NCBI GenBank assembly: GCA_024693025.1
Contig: JAILLS010000086.1
Coordinates: 1 to 38,319, forward strand
Reading direction: 5' to 3'
DNA: 38,319 nt
Source: Succinivibrio sp.
GTDB taxonomy: Bacteria; Pseudomonadota; Gammaproteobacteria; Enterobacterales; Succinivibrionaceae
The position numbers and the translations under genes are program-made. The notes under the pieces were generated by a model. The model was not told where the DNA came from. It saw only the letters and a program-made list of their open reading frames with translations, and ran no database searches. Shown here in pieces: positions 8,803-18,203 of the stretch. Each line of letters begins with the position of its first letter. Within the stretch, counting starts at the first letter, position 1.

Positions 8803-10494
8803 GTGAAGATCACAAGAAGAAGTCATGTGGAAGATGGGGCCCTGCAGGGGCTGATTGCAGATCCGCTCCTGCGGCAGGTCTTAGCCTGCCGCGGAGTGAA
8901 AAATGCAGACGATGTGCAGGTGGCACTTAAACAGCTCCTGCATTATCGGGATCTCAAGGACATCGAGCTGGCTGCCAAACTGATTGGAGAGGCGATCCTG
9001 ACGCAGCAGCATTTTCTTATCGCCGGTGACTATGATGTGGATGGGCTGACCGGCACAGCCTTAGGAGTCAGAGCACTGCATGCGCTTGGGGCACAGCAGG
9101 TGTCCTTCTATGTGCCTTCCCGCTATGAGGGCGGCTATGGACTGTCTGCAGAGGTAGTAAAGGCCTATGCAAAGCGCGGTGTCACCTTTGTCATTACCGT
9201 GGATAACGGCATCAGCAGTCATGAGGCAATTGAGTGCTGTCATAAGCTGCAGCTTAAGGTCGTGATCACGGATCATCATCAGCCTCAGGCGACCCTGCCT
9301 GCAGCAGATGCCTGCGTGGATCCGAAAAGAGAGGACTGTCGGTTTGCCTCAAAGAATCTGTGCGGAGTCGGCGTGCTGTTCTATGTGCTGCTGGCGGTGC
9401 GGGCCTATCTGCAGAAGGCGGGCTATTTTGCCACCCATCCGCGGCCTGAAATGGAAAACTTCCTGGATCTTGTGGCCTTAGGTACCATTGGCGATGTGGT
9501 GCCTCTGGATGCGAATAACCGGCGTCTGGTGAAAAGCGGTCTTAAGCGGATGGCGCTGGGAAAAACCTGCATCGGGATCAAGTCATTGGTACAAAGATGC
9601 AAGCTTGATCTGGCCCATCTGACTACACAGGCCATCTCCTTTTCACTCTGTCCTAAACTCAATGCCGCAGGCAGACTCAAGCTTGCAAGCAATCCGGCCA
9701 TTGAACTTTTGCTGTGTGATGACCCTAAGCTTGCAGATGAGCTGGCTCTGAAGCTTGAGATGTGCAACCGCAGGCGCGGAGATTTTCAGCGGGTAGCCCT
9801 CAAGGAAGCCGAGGAGGATGCCAAGTCTCAGCTTGAACAGTCGGTACTGGTGCTGCATCGGGAAGGCTGGCTGCCAGGCATTGCCGGTCTTTTAGCCGGC
9901 AAGCTTAAGGATCTCTATCAGAAACCCTGCTTTGTGTTTACCGGAGATGACGAGCTGCTGCAGGGCTCGGCCCGTTCGATGAAAGGCTTTTCGCTCTCAC
10001 AGATGCTCAATGAGCTTAATCTGAGCCAGCCTGAACTTATGGTGCGCTATGGCGGACATGATCAGGCTGCCGGTGTGGTGATCCGCGCTTTGGAGCTGCC
10101 AAGGTTTACGGAATTAGTCAATCAGGCGGCCTTAAAATGCGCCGTCTGTGAAGAGCAGCTGCTCAGTGACGGGATGCTGCCTGTGGATCATTACAGTCTG
10201 GATTTTGCCAGGCTGCTTGAGAGCTATGGACCCTGGGGCAACGGGTTTCCTGAGCCATGCTTTGATGGGGTGTTCTATGTGGACTCGGTGTTCTACCGCG
10301 CCAGTATCCGACTGATTCTCAAGCTTGAGGGAGAAGGTGGTCAGCAGTTCTCGGCATTTAAAATCTTCCCGAGTCAGGCAGAGCAGCAGATCTGTGCCGG
10401 AGACAAGGTGAAGATCCTCTATTCGCTGAAGGTAGACCGCTACGCAGCGCAGGAAAAGCTCACCGCTCAGATTGAAATGCTAGAGCGGCTCTAG
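8803..10494 (+). CDS. recJ: Single-stranded-DNA-specific exonuclease RecJ
   Basis: A 563-aa DHH-superfamily nuclease. Visible motifs are DYDVDGLTG (Asp76, Asp78, Asp80), TVDNGISS, the DHH signature in ITDHHQP, a CGVGVLFYVL helix, and the DHHA1 motif RYGGHDQAAGV, followed by the C-terminal OB-like domain. The frame opens at a TTG at 8773, but alignment with the family start (short basic N-terminus before PLLRQVLACRGV) favours the GTG at 8803. RecJ degrades single-stranded DNA 5' to 3' in RecFOR recombination and mismatch repair. The gene is divergent from the PTS-like gene and converges with ppgK, whose stop is 4 bp away. E. coli has recJ with dsbC and prfB; that context is absent here. Confidence 0.93.
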   Translation: MKITRRSHVEDGALQGLIADPLLRQVLACRGVKNADDVQVALKQLLHYRDLKDIELAAKLIGEAILTQQHFLIAGDYDVDGLTGTALGVRALHALGAQQVSFYVPSRYEGGYGLSAEVVKAYAKRGVTFVITVDNGISSHEAIECCHKLQLKVVITDHHQPQATLPAADACVDPKREDCRFASKNLCGVGVLFYVLLAVRAYLQKAGYFATHPRPEMENFLDLVALGTIGDVVPLDANNRRLVKSGLKRMALGKTCIGIKSLVQRCKLDLAHLTTQAISFSLCPKLNAAGRLKLASNPAIELLLCDDPKLADELALKLEMCNRRRGDFQRVALKEAEEDAKSQLEQSVLVLHREGWLPGIAGLLAGKLKDLYQKPCFVFTGDDELLQGSARSMKGFSLSQMLNELNLSQPELMVRYGGHDQAAGVVIRALELPRFTELVNQAALKCAVCEEQLLSDGMLPVDHYSLDFARLLESYGPWGNGFPEPCFDGVFYVDSVFYRASIRLILKLEGEGGQQFSAFKIFPSQAEQQICAGDKVKILYSLKVDRYAAQEKLTAQIEMLERL

Positions 10495-10498
10495 AGCT

Positions 10499-11248
10499 TC
10501 AGAGATGCTGATGCAGGCAGTGCTCACCATACATAGCCGCACCGATGATGCCGGCCAGATTTAAATGCTGTGCAGGTACCACTGGAACTCCGACGGAGAG
10601 CTTGTCTTTGAACTTATCAAACTTTTTGGAAGCGCCTCCGCCTATTACAAACAGATCAGGATTGAGGATAAAGGCGACATATTTTAAGTAGCTGTTCAGC
10701 CGCTCACCCCATTCCTTCCATTTGAGCTCCTCTTTTTCACGCACCAGGGCAGAGCAGTATTTTTCGGCCTCCTCGCCTTTGAATTTAAGATGTCCAAGCT
10801 CGGTATTCAAGAAGGGAGTGCCATTGATAAAGATGGATGAACCTATGCCGGTACCCAGGGTGAGGAACACGACAACTCCGCGGCTGTCCTTGGCCGCACC
10901 GATTTCCGCTTCACACAGACCGGCCACATCGGCATCATTGGCCACAAAAACCTCACAGTTGAGGCTTTCGGAGAGCATCTGATTTACCGGGATCTCGACC
11001 CAGGATTCATCAATGTTCGCGGCAGTTTTGACAATGCCGTCCAGCACGCGGGCCGGGAAGCCGCAGCCGATAGGTCCGCTGTACTTGAGTGTGGTGACCA
11101 GGCGCTTGAGGGTTTCTGCCACAGCCTGAGGCGTTGCCGGATGCGGGGTTTCAAAACGCACTCGCTCACTGATAAGTTCGCCCGTCTTAGTGTCAACGAT
11201 TGCACCCTTGATCCCGGTTCCACCGATATCCACGCCTAGAATTTGCAT
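10499..11248 (-). CDS. ppgK: Polyphosphate glucokinase (ROK family)
   Basis: A 249-aa ROK-family sugar kinase. It begins with the phosphate-binding motif GVDIGGTGIKG (5-15), has GCGFPARV (61-68), catalytic Asp105 in NDADVAGL, the second phosphate motif LTLGTGIGSSIF (129-140) and NTELGHLKF (148-156). The ROK zinc motif CxCGxxGC is absent. These features, the short length and the tail AGIIGAAMYG fit PpgK, which makes glucose 6-phosphate from glucose with polyphosphate (EC 2.7.1.63) or ATP. PpgK is commonest in Actinobacteria and rarer in gammaproteobacteria. Having it beside a degenerate PTS permease suggests, by inference, that glucose enters by a non-PTS route. An ATG at 11248 follows a GGGAG-type ribosome binding site. 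Confidence 0.85.
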   Translation of the reverse strand: MQILGVDIGGTGIKGAIVDTKTGELISERVRFETPHPATPQAVAETLKRLVTTLKYSGPIGCGFPARVLDGIVKTAANIDESWVEIPVNQMLSESLNCEVFVANDADVAGLCEAEIGAAKDSRGVVVFLTLGTGIGSSIFINGTPFLNTELGHLKFKGEEAEKYCSALVREKEELKWKEWGERLNSYLKYVAFILNPDLFVIGGGASKKFDKFKDKLSVGVPVVPAQHLNLAGIIGAAMYGEHCLHQHL

Positions 11249-11572
11249 ACCCGCTCCCTATGAAACTATGTGCTCCTCAAGGTGCTAGAGGAGACGCCTG
11301 CTTATACTTTCTCTCCCCAAAACAGGGCAGGACAGAGTCGAGCTAGATTGACAGGACAGGCCTGCAGCAAGGAGGAAAGGCTTTATATTTACACCTTTTC
11401 TTAGTATATTACTATTTTTTTCGCTATGATATGAACGATTTTCGCATTTTTGCTGTTTACCGCGCAGATGCTGTTCAGATCCTGTGACTTTAGAGTATGC
11501 TTGTAAGTTTCAGCAGCATAAAAGTGCAGCTGAAGCTAGGCTAAAAAAGAGCAACAGAGTGGAGGACTTAAA
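11249..11572 (+). other. Intergenic region between divergent ppgK and TRAP genes
   Basis: This 324-bp gap must hold the promoters of ppgK (leftward) and of the TRAP transporter (rightward). I see a small hairpin CTCCTC/GAGGAG near 11271-11295, an AT-rich block at 11380-11430 with a TATGAT -10 candidate near 11426, and a second weak candidate (TTCAGA, 16 nt, TATGCT) ending near 11504. None has a good -35 element. The ribosome binding site GGAGG at 11561-11565 precedes the TRAP GTG start by 7 nt. No gene was found here. Confidence 0.4.
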
Positions 11573-13513
11573 GTGGGAATAACTGAGCTGTTCTTAAAGC
11601 TGGGACTCTTTTTTGGAGAGATGAGGGCGAAATATCGGCAGTTTCCAAATGCTACCAAAGCGGTGCTCGTGCTGCTGCTCTGCCTCTGGACCGTCTTTCA
11701 GCTCTATTACACCACCTTAGGCGCGATCAGTGCACTAAATCTGCGCGCCTGTCATGCCGTCTTCCTGCTGCTCTTCACCTTTGCGCTGTGGCCAGGCTTC
11801 AGCAGGGAGACTAAAACCCGCCGCTCACCGCCCTTATGGGATCTGCTGCTGATTGCTGCCAGTATCGGTACCTTAAGTTATGTGATGCTGAATTATCCTA
11901 GAGTCGCGATGTCCGGCGGCAGGCTTAATGCTGTCGATCTGTGGGTGGCCGGAGTGCTGCTGCTTTTAGTGTTTGAGGCGGCGCGCCGGGCCTGTCCGAA
12001 TCTGGCGCTGCTTGCGGCCCTCTTTTTAGCCTATAACTTTTTTGGTGCGTATCTGCCGGGCGCTCTGGGGCATAACGGTTTAACCTTAAAGCGGGTGCTG
12101 GCAACCCAGATCTGGGGAACGCAGGGCGTACTGGGCATCGGCATCGGAGTGAGCGCCACCTATATTTTTGTCTTTGTGCTCTTTGGGGCGTTTTTAAAAT
12201 ACAGCGGCTTTTCCAAATTTATCAATGATTTTGCTTTGGCTCTGGTAGGTCAGTCACCTGGCGGTCCGGCGAAGGTGGCGGTATTGGCCTCGGCAGCCAT
12301 GGGCATGGTTAACGGTTCGGCGATTGCCAATGTGGCAACCACCGGCACGATTACGATTCCTCTGATGAAGGAAACCGGCTATCGCAAGGAATTTGCTGCG
12401 GCCGTAGAGGCGGTGTCCTCCACCGGCGGTCAGTTCTGTCCGCCGATTATGGGGGCGGTAGGTTTTGTCATGGCTGAATTTCTCAATATCAGCTATACCC
12501 AGGTGATGCTGGCTGCGGTAGTACCCGCAGTTCTCTATTATCTGGGGCTTTTAGCGGCGGTACATTTTGAGGCTAAAAAGCGCGGCCTGAGCGGATTCAG
12601 CCGCGAGCAGATCCCGAATGCATTAAAGGTGCTCAGGGAAGAAGGCCATCTGGGGCTGCCTCTGGTCTTTTTGATCTTTATGATGTGCGTGGGCTACACT
12701 CCTCTGTATGCCGCCGTGCTCTCCATTGCCGTGACGGTTGCGGTCAGCTATTTAAAAAAGGACACGCGCATGTCTTTTGCGCAGATTATGTGCGCGGTGG
12801 TGGAAGGCGCACGCGGTGCGATTTCCGTGGGGATCTGCTGCGTGATCATCGGCGTAATCATCGGGACAGTCACCCTGACCAGCCTCGGGCTCAATATGGG
12901 TTATGTGATTCTCTCGGTGGTAGAGGATGGCAATCTGATGCTGACCGGATTTTTCACCATGCTGATGTCGGTGATCCTAGGCATGGGTGTGCCGGGCGTG
13001 GCCGCCTATGTGATTGTGCAGGCAGTGGCGGTGCCGGTGCTGATCAAAGTAGGCGTAGTACCTATCTGTGCTCATCTGTTCTGCCTCATCTATGCCTGTC
13101 TGTCCAATATCACTCCGCCGGTGGCCATGAGCTGCTATGTAGCCGCGGGCATCGCCGATTCCAATCAGCTTAAAACCGGACTTATCGCTGTGAAGCTGGG
13201 GCTCATCGGCTTTATCATGCCATTTTTCTTTCTCTATAATCCAGTGCTGCTCTTGGGCGTACAGGAAATCGGGGTGTGGCACAGTCTTATGACCGCAGGC
13301 TCTGCGGCGCTGGGAACTCTGGCTTTGGCATCAGCCCTGCAGGGCTATCTGCTAAAACGCCTGTCCTGGCCTGAGCGTCTGCTGCTTCTCTGTGTCTGCC
13401 CATGTCTCCTGCAGCCGGGGCTTACCAGCGATGTCTGCGGACTCGTCCTGTTTGTCGGCATCCTCCTCTGGCAGCATGCAAGAGCAGTCAAAGAACCGAA
13501 TCTTAACACTTAA
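11573..13513 (+). CDS. TRAP transporter fused permease (4TM/12TM)
   Basis: A 646-aa polytopic protein, with about 17 hydrophobic segments, of the fused DctQM type that works with TAXI binding proteins. The N-terminal part (about 30-170) corresponds to the small DctQ-like subunit. The rest carries DctM-type features such as GGPAKVAVLASAAMGMVNGS, with SSTGGQFCPPIMGA after it, and the repeat-related LMSVILGMGVPGVAAY and YACLSNITPPVAMS. It should import an organic acid or amino acid using the sodium or proton gradient. The start is a GTG with GGAGG 7 nt upstream. It precedes the TAXI gene by 18 nt, so both form one operon. TAXI systems often have the binding-protein gene first; here the order is reversed. 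The substrate cannot be told from sequence. Confidence 0.9.
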   Translation: MGITELFLKLGLFFGEMRAKYRQFPNATKAVLVLLLCLWTVFQLYYTTLGAISALNLRACHAVFLLLFTFALWPGFSRETKTRRSPPLWDLLLIAASIGTLSYVMLNYPRVAMSGGRLNAVDLWVAGVLLLLVFEAARRACPNLALLAALFLAYNFFGAYLPGALGHNGLTLKRVLATQIWGTQGVLGIGIGVSATYIFVFVLFGAFLKYSGFSKFINDFALALVGQSPGGPAKVAVLASAAMGMVNGSAIANVATTGTITIPLMKETGYRKEFAAAVEAVSSTGGQFCPPIMGAVGFVMAEFLNISYTQVMLAAVVPAVLYYLGLLAAVHFEAKKRGLSGFSREQIPNALKVLREEGHLGLPLVFLIFMMCVGYTPLYAAVLSIAVTVAVSYLKKDTRMSFAQIMCAVVEGARGAISVGICCVIIGVIIGTVTLTSLGLNMGYVILSVVEDGNLMLTGFFTMLMSVILGMGVPGVAAYVIVQAVAVPVLIKVGVVPICAHLFCLIYACLSNITPPVAMSCYVAAGIADSNQLKTGLIAVKLGLIGFIMPFFFLYNPVLLLGVQEIGVWHSLMTAGSAALGTLALASALQGYLLKRLSWPERLLLLCVCPCLLQPGLTSDVCGLVLFVGILLWQHARAVKEPNLNT

Positions 13514-13531
13514 ATTTTTAGGAGCTAACTT

Positions 13532-14506
13532 ATGTTAAGTTTAAAACGCACATGTCAGGTAAGCCTGCTTACCGCTTCTCTTCTGATGGGTTCAAGCCTG
13601 GTACAGGCAGCAGAGCACCAGAATGTGGTCATCAATTTCCCGACCGCATCAGCTTCAGGCGCTCTGTATGCTGTAGGTGCTGCCATCACCCATCTGTGGG
13701 ATGAGAAGATCCCTTATGTCAAGGCCTCAAGCCAGGCTTCAGCCGGTGGTATCGCCAACTTAAACCTCGTCGCAGAGGGTGAGGCCCAGGTCTCCATCGC
13801 TATTTCAAGCAACTGTTATCAGGCTTTAAACGGCACTGACAGCTTCAAGGATTTTGCTTATCCGGATCTGAAGGTGATCGCAGGTCTCTATTTCAATCCT
13901 AATCAGCTGGTTGTCACCGAGAAGTCCGGGATCACCGATCTCAAATCCGTCAAGGGCAAGCATTTTGCAGTGGCCTCCGCTGGTTCGAGTGTCTATGGCG
14001 AGTGTGCCAACCACTTTACCGCCGCAGGTCTGAAGTTCCCAGATGATCTGAATGCTGAGTACATTACCTTTACGGATGCTGCTGAAATGCTGCAGAACGG
14101 TACCCTGGACGGCGCCTGGATTATGTCAGGTACTCCTGCCTCTGCCGTGACTCAGGCCTGCAGCTCAGGCAGCAAGCTGCTGCCGGTGGACGATGAGATT
14201 CTCTCCAAGCTTAAGTCTCAGTTCCCATGGTATGCAGCCTATACTATTCCGGCCGGCACCTATCCAGGCCAGAACCAGGACATTCAGACCAGCGCCATCA
14301 AAATGGTGATGTTCTGCCGCGGTGATCTGGATGAGCAGACCGTCTATGATCTGACCAAGACCCTGTGGGAGAATATTGAGGCTCTAGGTCAGGCTCAGGG
14401 CAACCTGAAGGGGCTCAAGGCAGAAAATGCGGTCAAGGATATCGCCAATCTGCCTTTACATAAAGGTGCAGAGCGCTACTATAAAGAATGCGGCGTGCTC
14501 AAATAA
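13532..14506 (+). CDS. TAXI-family TRAP transporter solute-binding protein
   Basis: A 324-aa periplasmic protein with a clear signal peptide: basic start, hydrophobic core and cleavage after VQA at about residue 26. The mature part begins with VVINFPTASASGALYAVGAA and contains ASSQASAGGIANLNLV, VASAGSSVYGECA and DGAWIMSGTPASAV, which are TAXI hallmarks. It delivers substrate to the fused permease coded just upstream. Five cysteines in the mature part may allow disulfides. The ribosome binding site AGGAG lies about 8 nt before the ATG. TAXI proteins are linked to glutamate, 2-oxoglutarate or related acids in a few cases; the ligand here is unknown. Confidence 0.9.
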   Translation: MLSLKRTCQVSLLTASLLMGSSLVQAAEHQNVVINFPTASASGALYAVGAAITHLWDEKIPYVKASSQASAGGIANLNLVAEGEAQVSIAISSNCYQALNGTDSFKDFAYPDLKVIAGLYFNPNQLVVTEKSGITDLKSVKGKHFAVASAGSSVYGECANHFTAAGLKFPDDLNAEYITFTDAAEMLQNGTLDGAWIMSGTPASAVTQACSSGSKLLPVDDEILSKLKSQFPWYAAYTIPAGTYPGQNQDIQTSAIKMVMFCRGDLDEQTVYDLTKTLWENIEALGQAQGNLKGLKAENAVKDIANLPLHKGAERYYKECGVLK

Positions 14507-14564
14507 TTCTGCACTAGGCTGGAGCAGCAGGGCCTGAAGTAGGAGAGACTATAACGGAGCTTGT

Positions 14565-16073
14565 ATGGACACGATACCTCAGAGGATTTATACCACAGCT
14601 CAGATCAAGAGCATTGAACAGCAGTATGCGCTCAGGCATAACGGGCATTGTTATGATCTGATGGAGCTGGCCGGACGTGCGGTCTTCAAACAGCTTAGAG
14701 CGCATCTGGAGCGTCCTGCGATGTGCTGGGTATTTTGCGGCAAGGGCAATAACGGCGGTGACGGGTATATTGTGGCCTCCTGTCTTAAGGAGGCAGGTCT
14801 GCCTCATCGCGTCTTTGCCGTGGGAGCCCCCCGTGAAGGGACCGAGGCTTACACCGCTTATGTCTACTATAAATCCCAGGGTGGAGTGATTGAATACGAG
14901 CTGCCGCAGAACGAGGATCAGGAACGTCCTGAGATCGTGGTTGACGCGCTCTTAGGGACCGGTCTTACCTCCGCTCCCCGAGCTCCTATCGATGAATGGA
15001 TCGTCTTTATCAACCGTCTGCATGCCTATACTCTGGCTGTGGACATTCCGTCAGGCATCATGTCTGATACGGGTACGGTGATGCAGGAGTGCGTCAGAGC
15101 TGATGCGACAGTGGTTATGCTGGCGCTTAAAGCCGGGCTGTTTACTGCGGATGCCGTGGATTATGTCGGGGAGGTGATCTTCGCCTCCCTGGGCATTGAG
15201 ACGAGCAAGTACGAGCAGGAGCTCTCAGCAGATGAGGCCACGCTGCCTACCTATCTTGTCCGCTATGAGGATGTCCGTGAGGATCTGCCCCTGCGTACCC
15301 CCTCGGCAAACAAGTCAGACAGCGGCAGGATTCTGCTTATAGGCGGGGCTAAAGGCATGGGCGGGGCTCTGCTGATAGCAGGTCTAGGCGCTTTAAGGGC
15401 CGGCGCAGGCTTAGTCAAGCTGGCACTTGATCCGCTCAATATTCCTGCAGTCAATGCCCGCTGTCCTGAGCTGATGACGGTGGACTATAACGATACCGCA
15501 CGTTTTGAGGAAGCTCTTGACTGGGCAGATGTGATTGCCATCGGTCCCGGACTTTCCCAGAGCGCACAGGCACAGGAACTGCTCAAACTGGTGGAAGAGA
15601 GTGACAAATATGTCATTTATGATGCCGATGCTCTCAATCTGATGGTAAGGCTTGGTCCTAACTACAATAAACAGCGCATTATCACCCCGCATCCTGGTGA
15701 GGCGGGCAGACTGCTGGGTCAGAGCGCCGCCAAGGTGAATGCCGATCGCTTTGAGGCTGCATTGACTCTGCAGGATAAATATGGCGGTGTGGTGCTGTTA
15801 AAAGGTGCCGGCACCGTCATCTGCAACGGCAGACGCTTCTCTATCATCAGGGAAGGTTCTGCCGCTCTGGCAACGGGAGGTTCAGGTGATCTGCTCACCG
15901 GAATCCTGGCAGCTCTGGTCGGACAGGGTCTGTCTCTGCATCAGGCTGCACTGTGTGCCGCCTGCATTCATGGCAGAGCCGGCGCTGCGGAAGGTGCGGA
16001 GCAGGGCATGCTCGGTACCCTGCCAACTGATCTGCTGCCTAAAGTAAGGGGGCTTATCAATGGCAGAAGTTAA
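14565..16073 (+). CDS. nnr: Bifunctional NAD(P)H-hydrate epimerase / ADP-dependent dehydratase
   Basis: A 502-aa fusion of two metabolite-repair enzymes, as in E. coli YjeF. The N-terminal epimerase (about 1-215) shows CGKGNNGGDGYIVAS and AVDIPSGIMSDTG. The C-terminal ribokinase-like dehydratase (about 225-500) shows RILLIGGAKGMGGALLIAG, ITPHPGEAGRLLG, LKGAGTVI and the ATP/ADP-binding ALATGGSGDLLTG. Together they convert both epimers of damaged, hydrated NAD(P)H back to NAD(P)H. It is the first gene of the long nnr-tsaE-amiB-mutL-miaA-hfq-hflX-hflKC-purA run and overlaps tsaE by 14 nt. The ATG at 14565 has GGAG a few bases upstream. Confidence 0.95.
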   Translation: MDTIPQRIYTTAQIKSIEQQYALRHNGHCYDLMELAGRAVFKQLRAHLERPAMCWVFCGKGNNGGDGYIVASCLKEAGLPHRVFAVGAPREGTEAYTAYVYYKSQGGVIEYELPQNEDQERPEIVVDALLGTGLTSAPRAPIDEWIVFINRLHAYTLAVDIPSGIMSDTGTVMQECVRADATVVMLALKAGLFTADAVDYVGEVIFASLGIETSKYEQELSADEATLPTYLVRYEDVREDLPLRTPSANKSDSGRILLIGGAKGMGGALLIAGLGALRAGAGLVKLALDPLNIPAVNARCPELMTVDYNDTARFEEALDWADVIAIGPGLSQSAQAQELLKLVEESDKYVIYDADALNLMVRLGPNYNKQRIITPHPGEAGRLLGQSAAKVNADRFEAALTLQDKYGGVVLLKGAGTVICNGRRFSIIREGSAALATGGSGDLLTGILAALVGQGLSLHQAALCAACIHGRAGAAEGAEQGMLGTLPTDLLPKVRGLINGRS

Positions 16074-16551
16074 GCTGAAGCTTGCCGATGAAGCTGCGAC
16101 CGTGAAGCTTGGAGAGAGGCTCTCAGAGCTGCTTGTACCCCTGTGCAGAACACGCGCGCAGGCTATCAATATCCTGCTTTACGGAGAGCTGGGCGCGGGC
16201 AAGACCACGTTTTCCCGCGGTTTTATTCAGAGGTATTATCAGGGACTGGTCAAATCTCCTACCTATACCCTGGTAGAGCCTTATGCCTGCGGGGATTTTG
16301 CCCTGTATCACTTTGATCTTTACCGTCTCAGTGATCCTGAGGAGTTTGAATACCTCGGAGTGAGAGATTATTTTGCGCAGCCAGGCTGCTGTCTGATTGA
16401 ATGGCCTGACAAGGCAGGTGAGTTTCTGCCTGAGGCTGATGTAATACTTGAATTTAGCTACGCACATGTAGCACGCCAAGTTGTGCTAAAATCTAATCTG
16501 CTGTCTCAGCAGCAGTTAAACGAATTATCTGAATTATCTGATATGTTGTAA
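16060..16551 (+). CDS. tsaE: tRNA threonylcarbamoyladenosine biosynthesis ATPase TsaE
   Basis: A 163-aa P-loop protein. Walker A is YGELGAGKTT (41-50, Lys48), followed by switch-like SPTYTLVEPY (66-75), HFDLYRL (84-90) and LIEWPD (112-117), all typical of TsaE (YjeE). It is the ATPase partner of TsaB and TsaD in making t6A37 in tRNAs that read ANN codons. It overlaps the end of nnr by 14 nt and is followed by amiB after 5 nt, as in E. coli. Confidence 0.95.
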   Translation: MAEVKLKLADEAATVKLGERLSELLVPLCRTRAQAINILLYGELGAGKTTFSRGFIQRYYQGLVKSPTYTLVEPYACGDFALYHFDLYRLSDPEEFEYLGVRDYFAQPGCCLIEWPDKAGEFLPEADVILEFSYAHVARQVVLKSNLLSQQQLNELSELSDML

Positions 16552-16556
16552 TTTCA

Positions 16557-18203
16557 GTGAAGCTAATACTAAAACTTTTTTGCGCGATGCTCGTAAGCTG
16601 CCTAGTCCTGGCAGTAAGAACAGGATCTGCCCTGGAAATTCAAGGCATGCGCGCTTATTCAAATCACGATAAGACCAGAATCGTCCTTGATCTGGACGAT
16701 TTTACCACCTACACCACCGCGCAGTCCCGGGATGGCGCGAGCATCACGGTGCGGGTCAAGAATGTGACCAGACCTAAAGACAGCCCGCAGGGCGTGACGC
16801 TTGACCAGAAGAGTGCAGTCAAGAAGGTGGTCAAGTCCATCGACGGCAAGGATGTCCGCTATACCTTCAGCTTTATCGGCGGCGGTACGCCGCATGTCTT
16901 TACGCTCGCCAAGAAAAAAGGCAGCGATAATTTCAGAATTGTCATAGATTTTCCTCATACCTATATTGCCAACACTAAGGAAGCAACTGACAAGGATGAA
17001 GGCGCTAAGGGCGAGAACAAGGATGCCCTGCCTTTCGTGCAGAGTAAATCTTCGCTGCAGGAGCAGGAGCATGATCTGTTTGTGGCCTCATCTACGCAGG
17101 GTCCGGATGGACTCAGAAGAATGTCGCCTGCTCAGGCTCGGGAGTACAACGAGAAACTCAAGGAACTGCGGGCACGTTATGCCAAGCAGCAGGCTGAGCT
17201 TAAGGCTGATGCTCAGGAGGAGCTCAGTGAGCAGCAGACCAGCAGCGCTGACGTCAAGGTGCCTGAAACGGTAGCTCCGCCGGAGCCCACCTCGGTGTCT
17301 GGCAAAAGACCGGTACGTCCTTTTGTCATTGCCATTGATCCTGGCCATGGCGGCAAGGATCCTGGTGCCATCGGTCGGGCTGGCGTACGCGAGAAGAATG
17401 TCACCCTGGCAATTTCCAAGGCTTTGTATAACTATATAAATTCCGATAAGAAGTTCAAGGCGGTGCTGACCAGATCTTCTGATAAATTTATTGACCTGAG
17501 CGTGCGCTCGGAGATTGCCCGCAAGCATAAGGCGGATATCCTGATCTCCATCCATGCTGACTCGGTAGCCTCAGAAAGCACCACTGCGCGCGGCATCTCG
17601 GTGTGGGTGCTCTCCAATAACCGGGCCCAGCGTGAAAACAAGAAGATGCTGCAGACCCATAAGGGCGAGAAGCTCATCGGCGGAGCCGGCACCGTGATCT
17701 CACAGAATGCGGAGAACCCTTATCTTGCCGCCACCATTCTGGATATGTCCTCTTCCTCATCCCGCTCGGAAGGCTATCTGTTAGGCAATGAGATCCTAAA
17801 CTCGCTCGGCAAGTTCACCCGTCTGCACCGGACCAGCCCGATTCATGCGTCTCTTGCCGTGCTCAAGGCTCCGGATATTCCCTCGCTGCTGATCGAGACC
17901 GGCTTTCTGTCCAATGTGAAGGAAGAGAAGCAGCTCAGTCAGCCTAACTATCAGAAGCAGGTGGCCTACCATATCTATCAGGGTATTGAGTCATACTACA
18001 CCAAGTATCCGGCCAAGAAGATCGCCTCCCGTCAGGCATCTGCCGCCCGTCACTCGGGTACTCAGACGGTCAAGGTCAAAAAGGGCGAATCGCTCTCTCT
18101 GCTGGCTAAACGCTACGGCACGACGGTTGCTTCTATCCGGGAGCTGAACGGGCTCAAAAACGATCAGCTCAAGGTAGGTCAGACGCTTGTGATCCGCAAA
18201 TGA
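16557..18203 (+). CDS. amiB: N-acetylmuramoyl-L-alanine amidase AmiB-type, with LysM
   Basis: A 548-aa periplasmic cell-wall amidase. It has a signal peptide (cleavage near residue 25), an AMIN domain (about 27-135), a charged helical linker with PAQAREYNEKLKEL (about 150-250), an amidase_3 domain (255-480) and a C-terminal LysM domain (504-547). The zinc ligands and catalytic Glu are visible: His264 (DPGHGG), Glu279 (REKNV), His333 (SIHADS) and Glu447 (LIETGF). It cuts the bond between MurNAc and L-alanine to split daughter-cell septa, activated by EnvC or NlpD in relatives. A regulatory helix seems present near 365-405. The start is a GTG at 16557, 5 nt after tsaE. E. coli AmiB lacks LysM; Vibrio and Pseudomonas homologues have it. 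The gene overlaps mutL by 4 nt. Confidence 0.93.
   Translation: MKLILKLFCAMLVSCLVLAVRTGSALEIQGMRAYSNHDKTRIVLDLDDFTTYTTAQSRDGASITVRVKNVTRPKDSPQGVTLDQKSAVKKVVKSIDGKDVRYTFSFIGGGTPHVFTLAKKKGSDNFRIVIDFPHTYIANTKEATDKDEGAKGENKDALPFVQSKSSLQEQEHDLFVASSTQGPDGLRRMSPAQAREYNEKLKELRARYAKQQAELKADAQEELSEQQTSSADVKVPETVAPPEPTSVSGKRPVRPFVIAIDPGHGGKDPGAIGRAGVREKNVTLAISKALYNYINSDKKFKAVLTRSSDKFIDLSVRSEIARKHKADILISIHADSVASESTTARGISVWVLSNNRAQRENKKMLQTHKGEKLIGGAGTVISQNAENPYLAATILDMSSSSSRSEGYLLGNEILNSLGKFTRLHRTSPIHASLAVLKAPDIPSLLIETGFLSNVKEEKQLSQPNYQKQVAYHIYQGIESYYTKYPAKKIASRQASAARHSGTQTVKVKKGESLSLLAKRYGTTVASIRELNGLKNDQLKVGQTLVIRK

Noticed and set aside
12685..13173. A 162-codon frame within the TRAP permease gene
   Set aside because: It is an out-of-frame overlap rich in Arg, His and Cys, as expected from GC-rich shadow frames.
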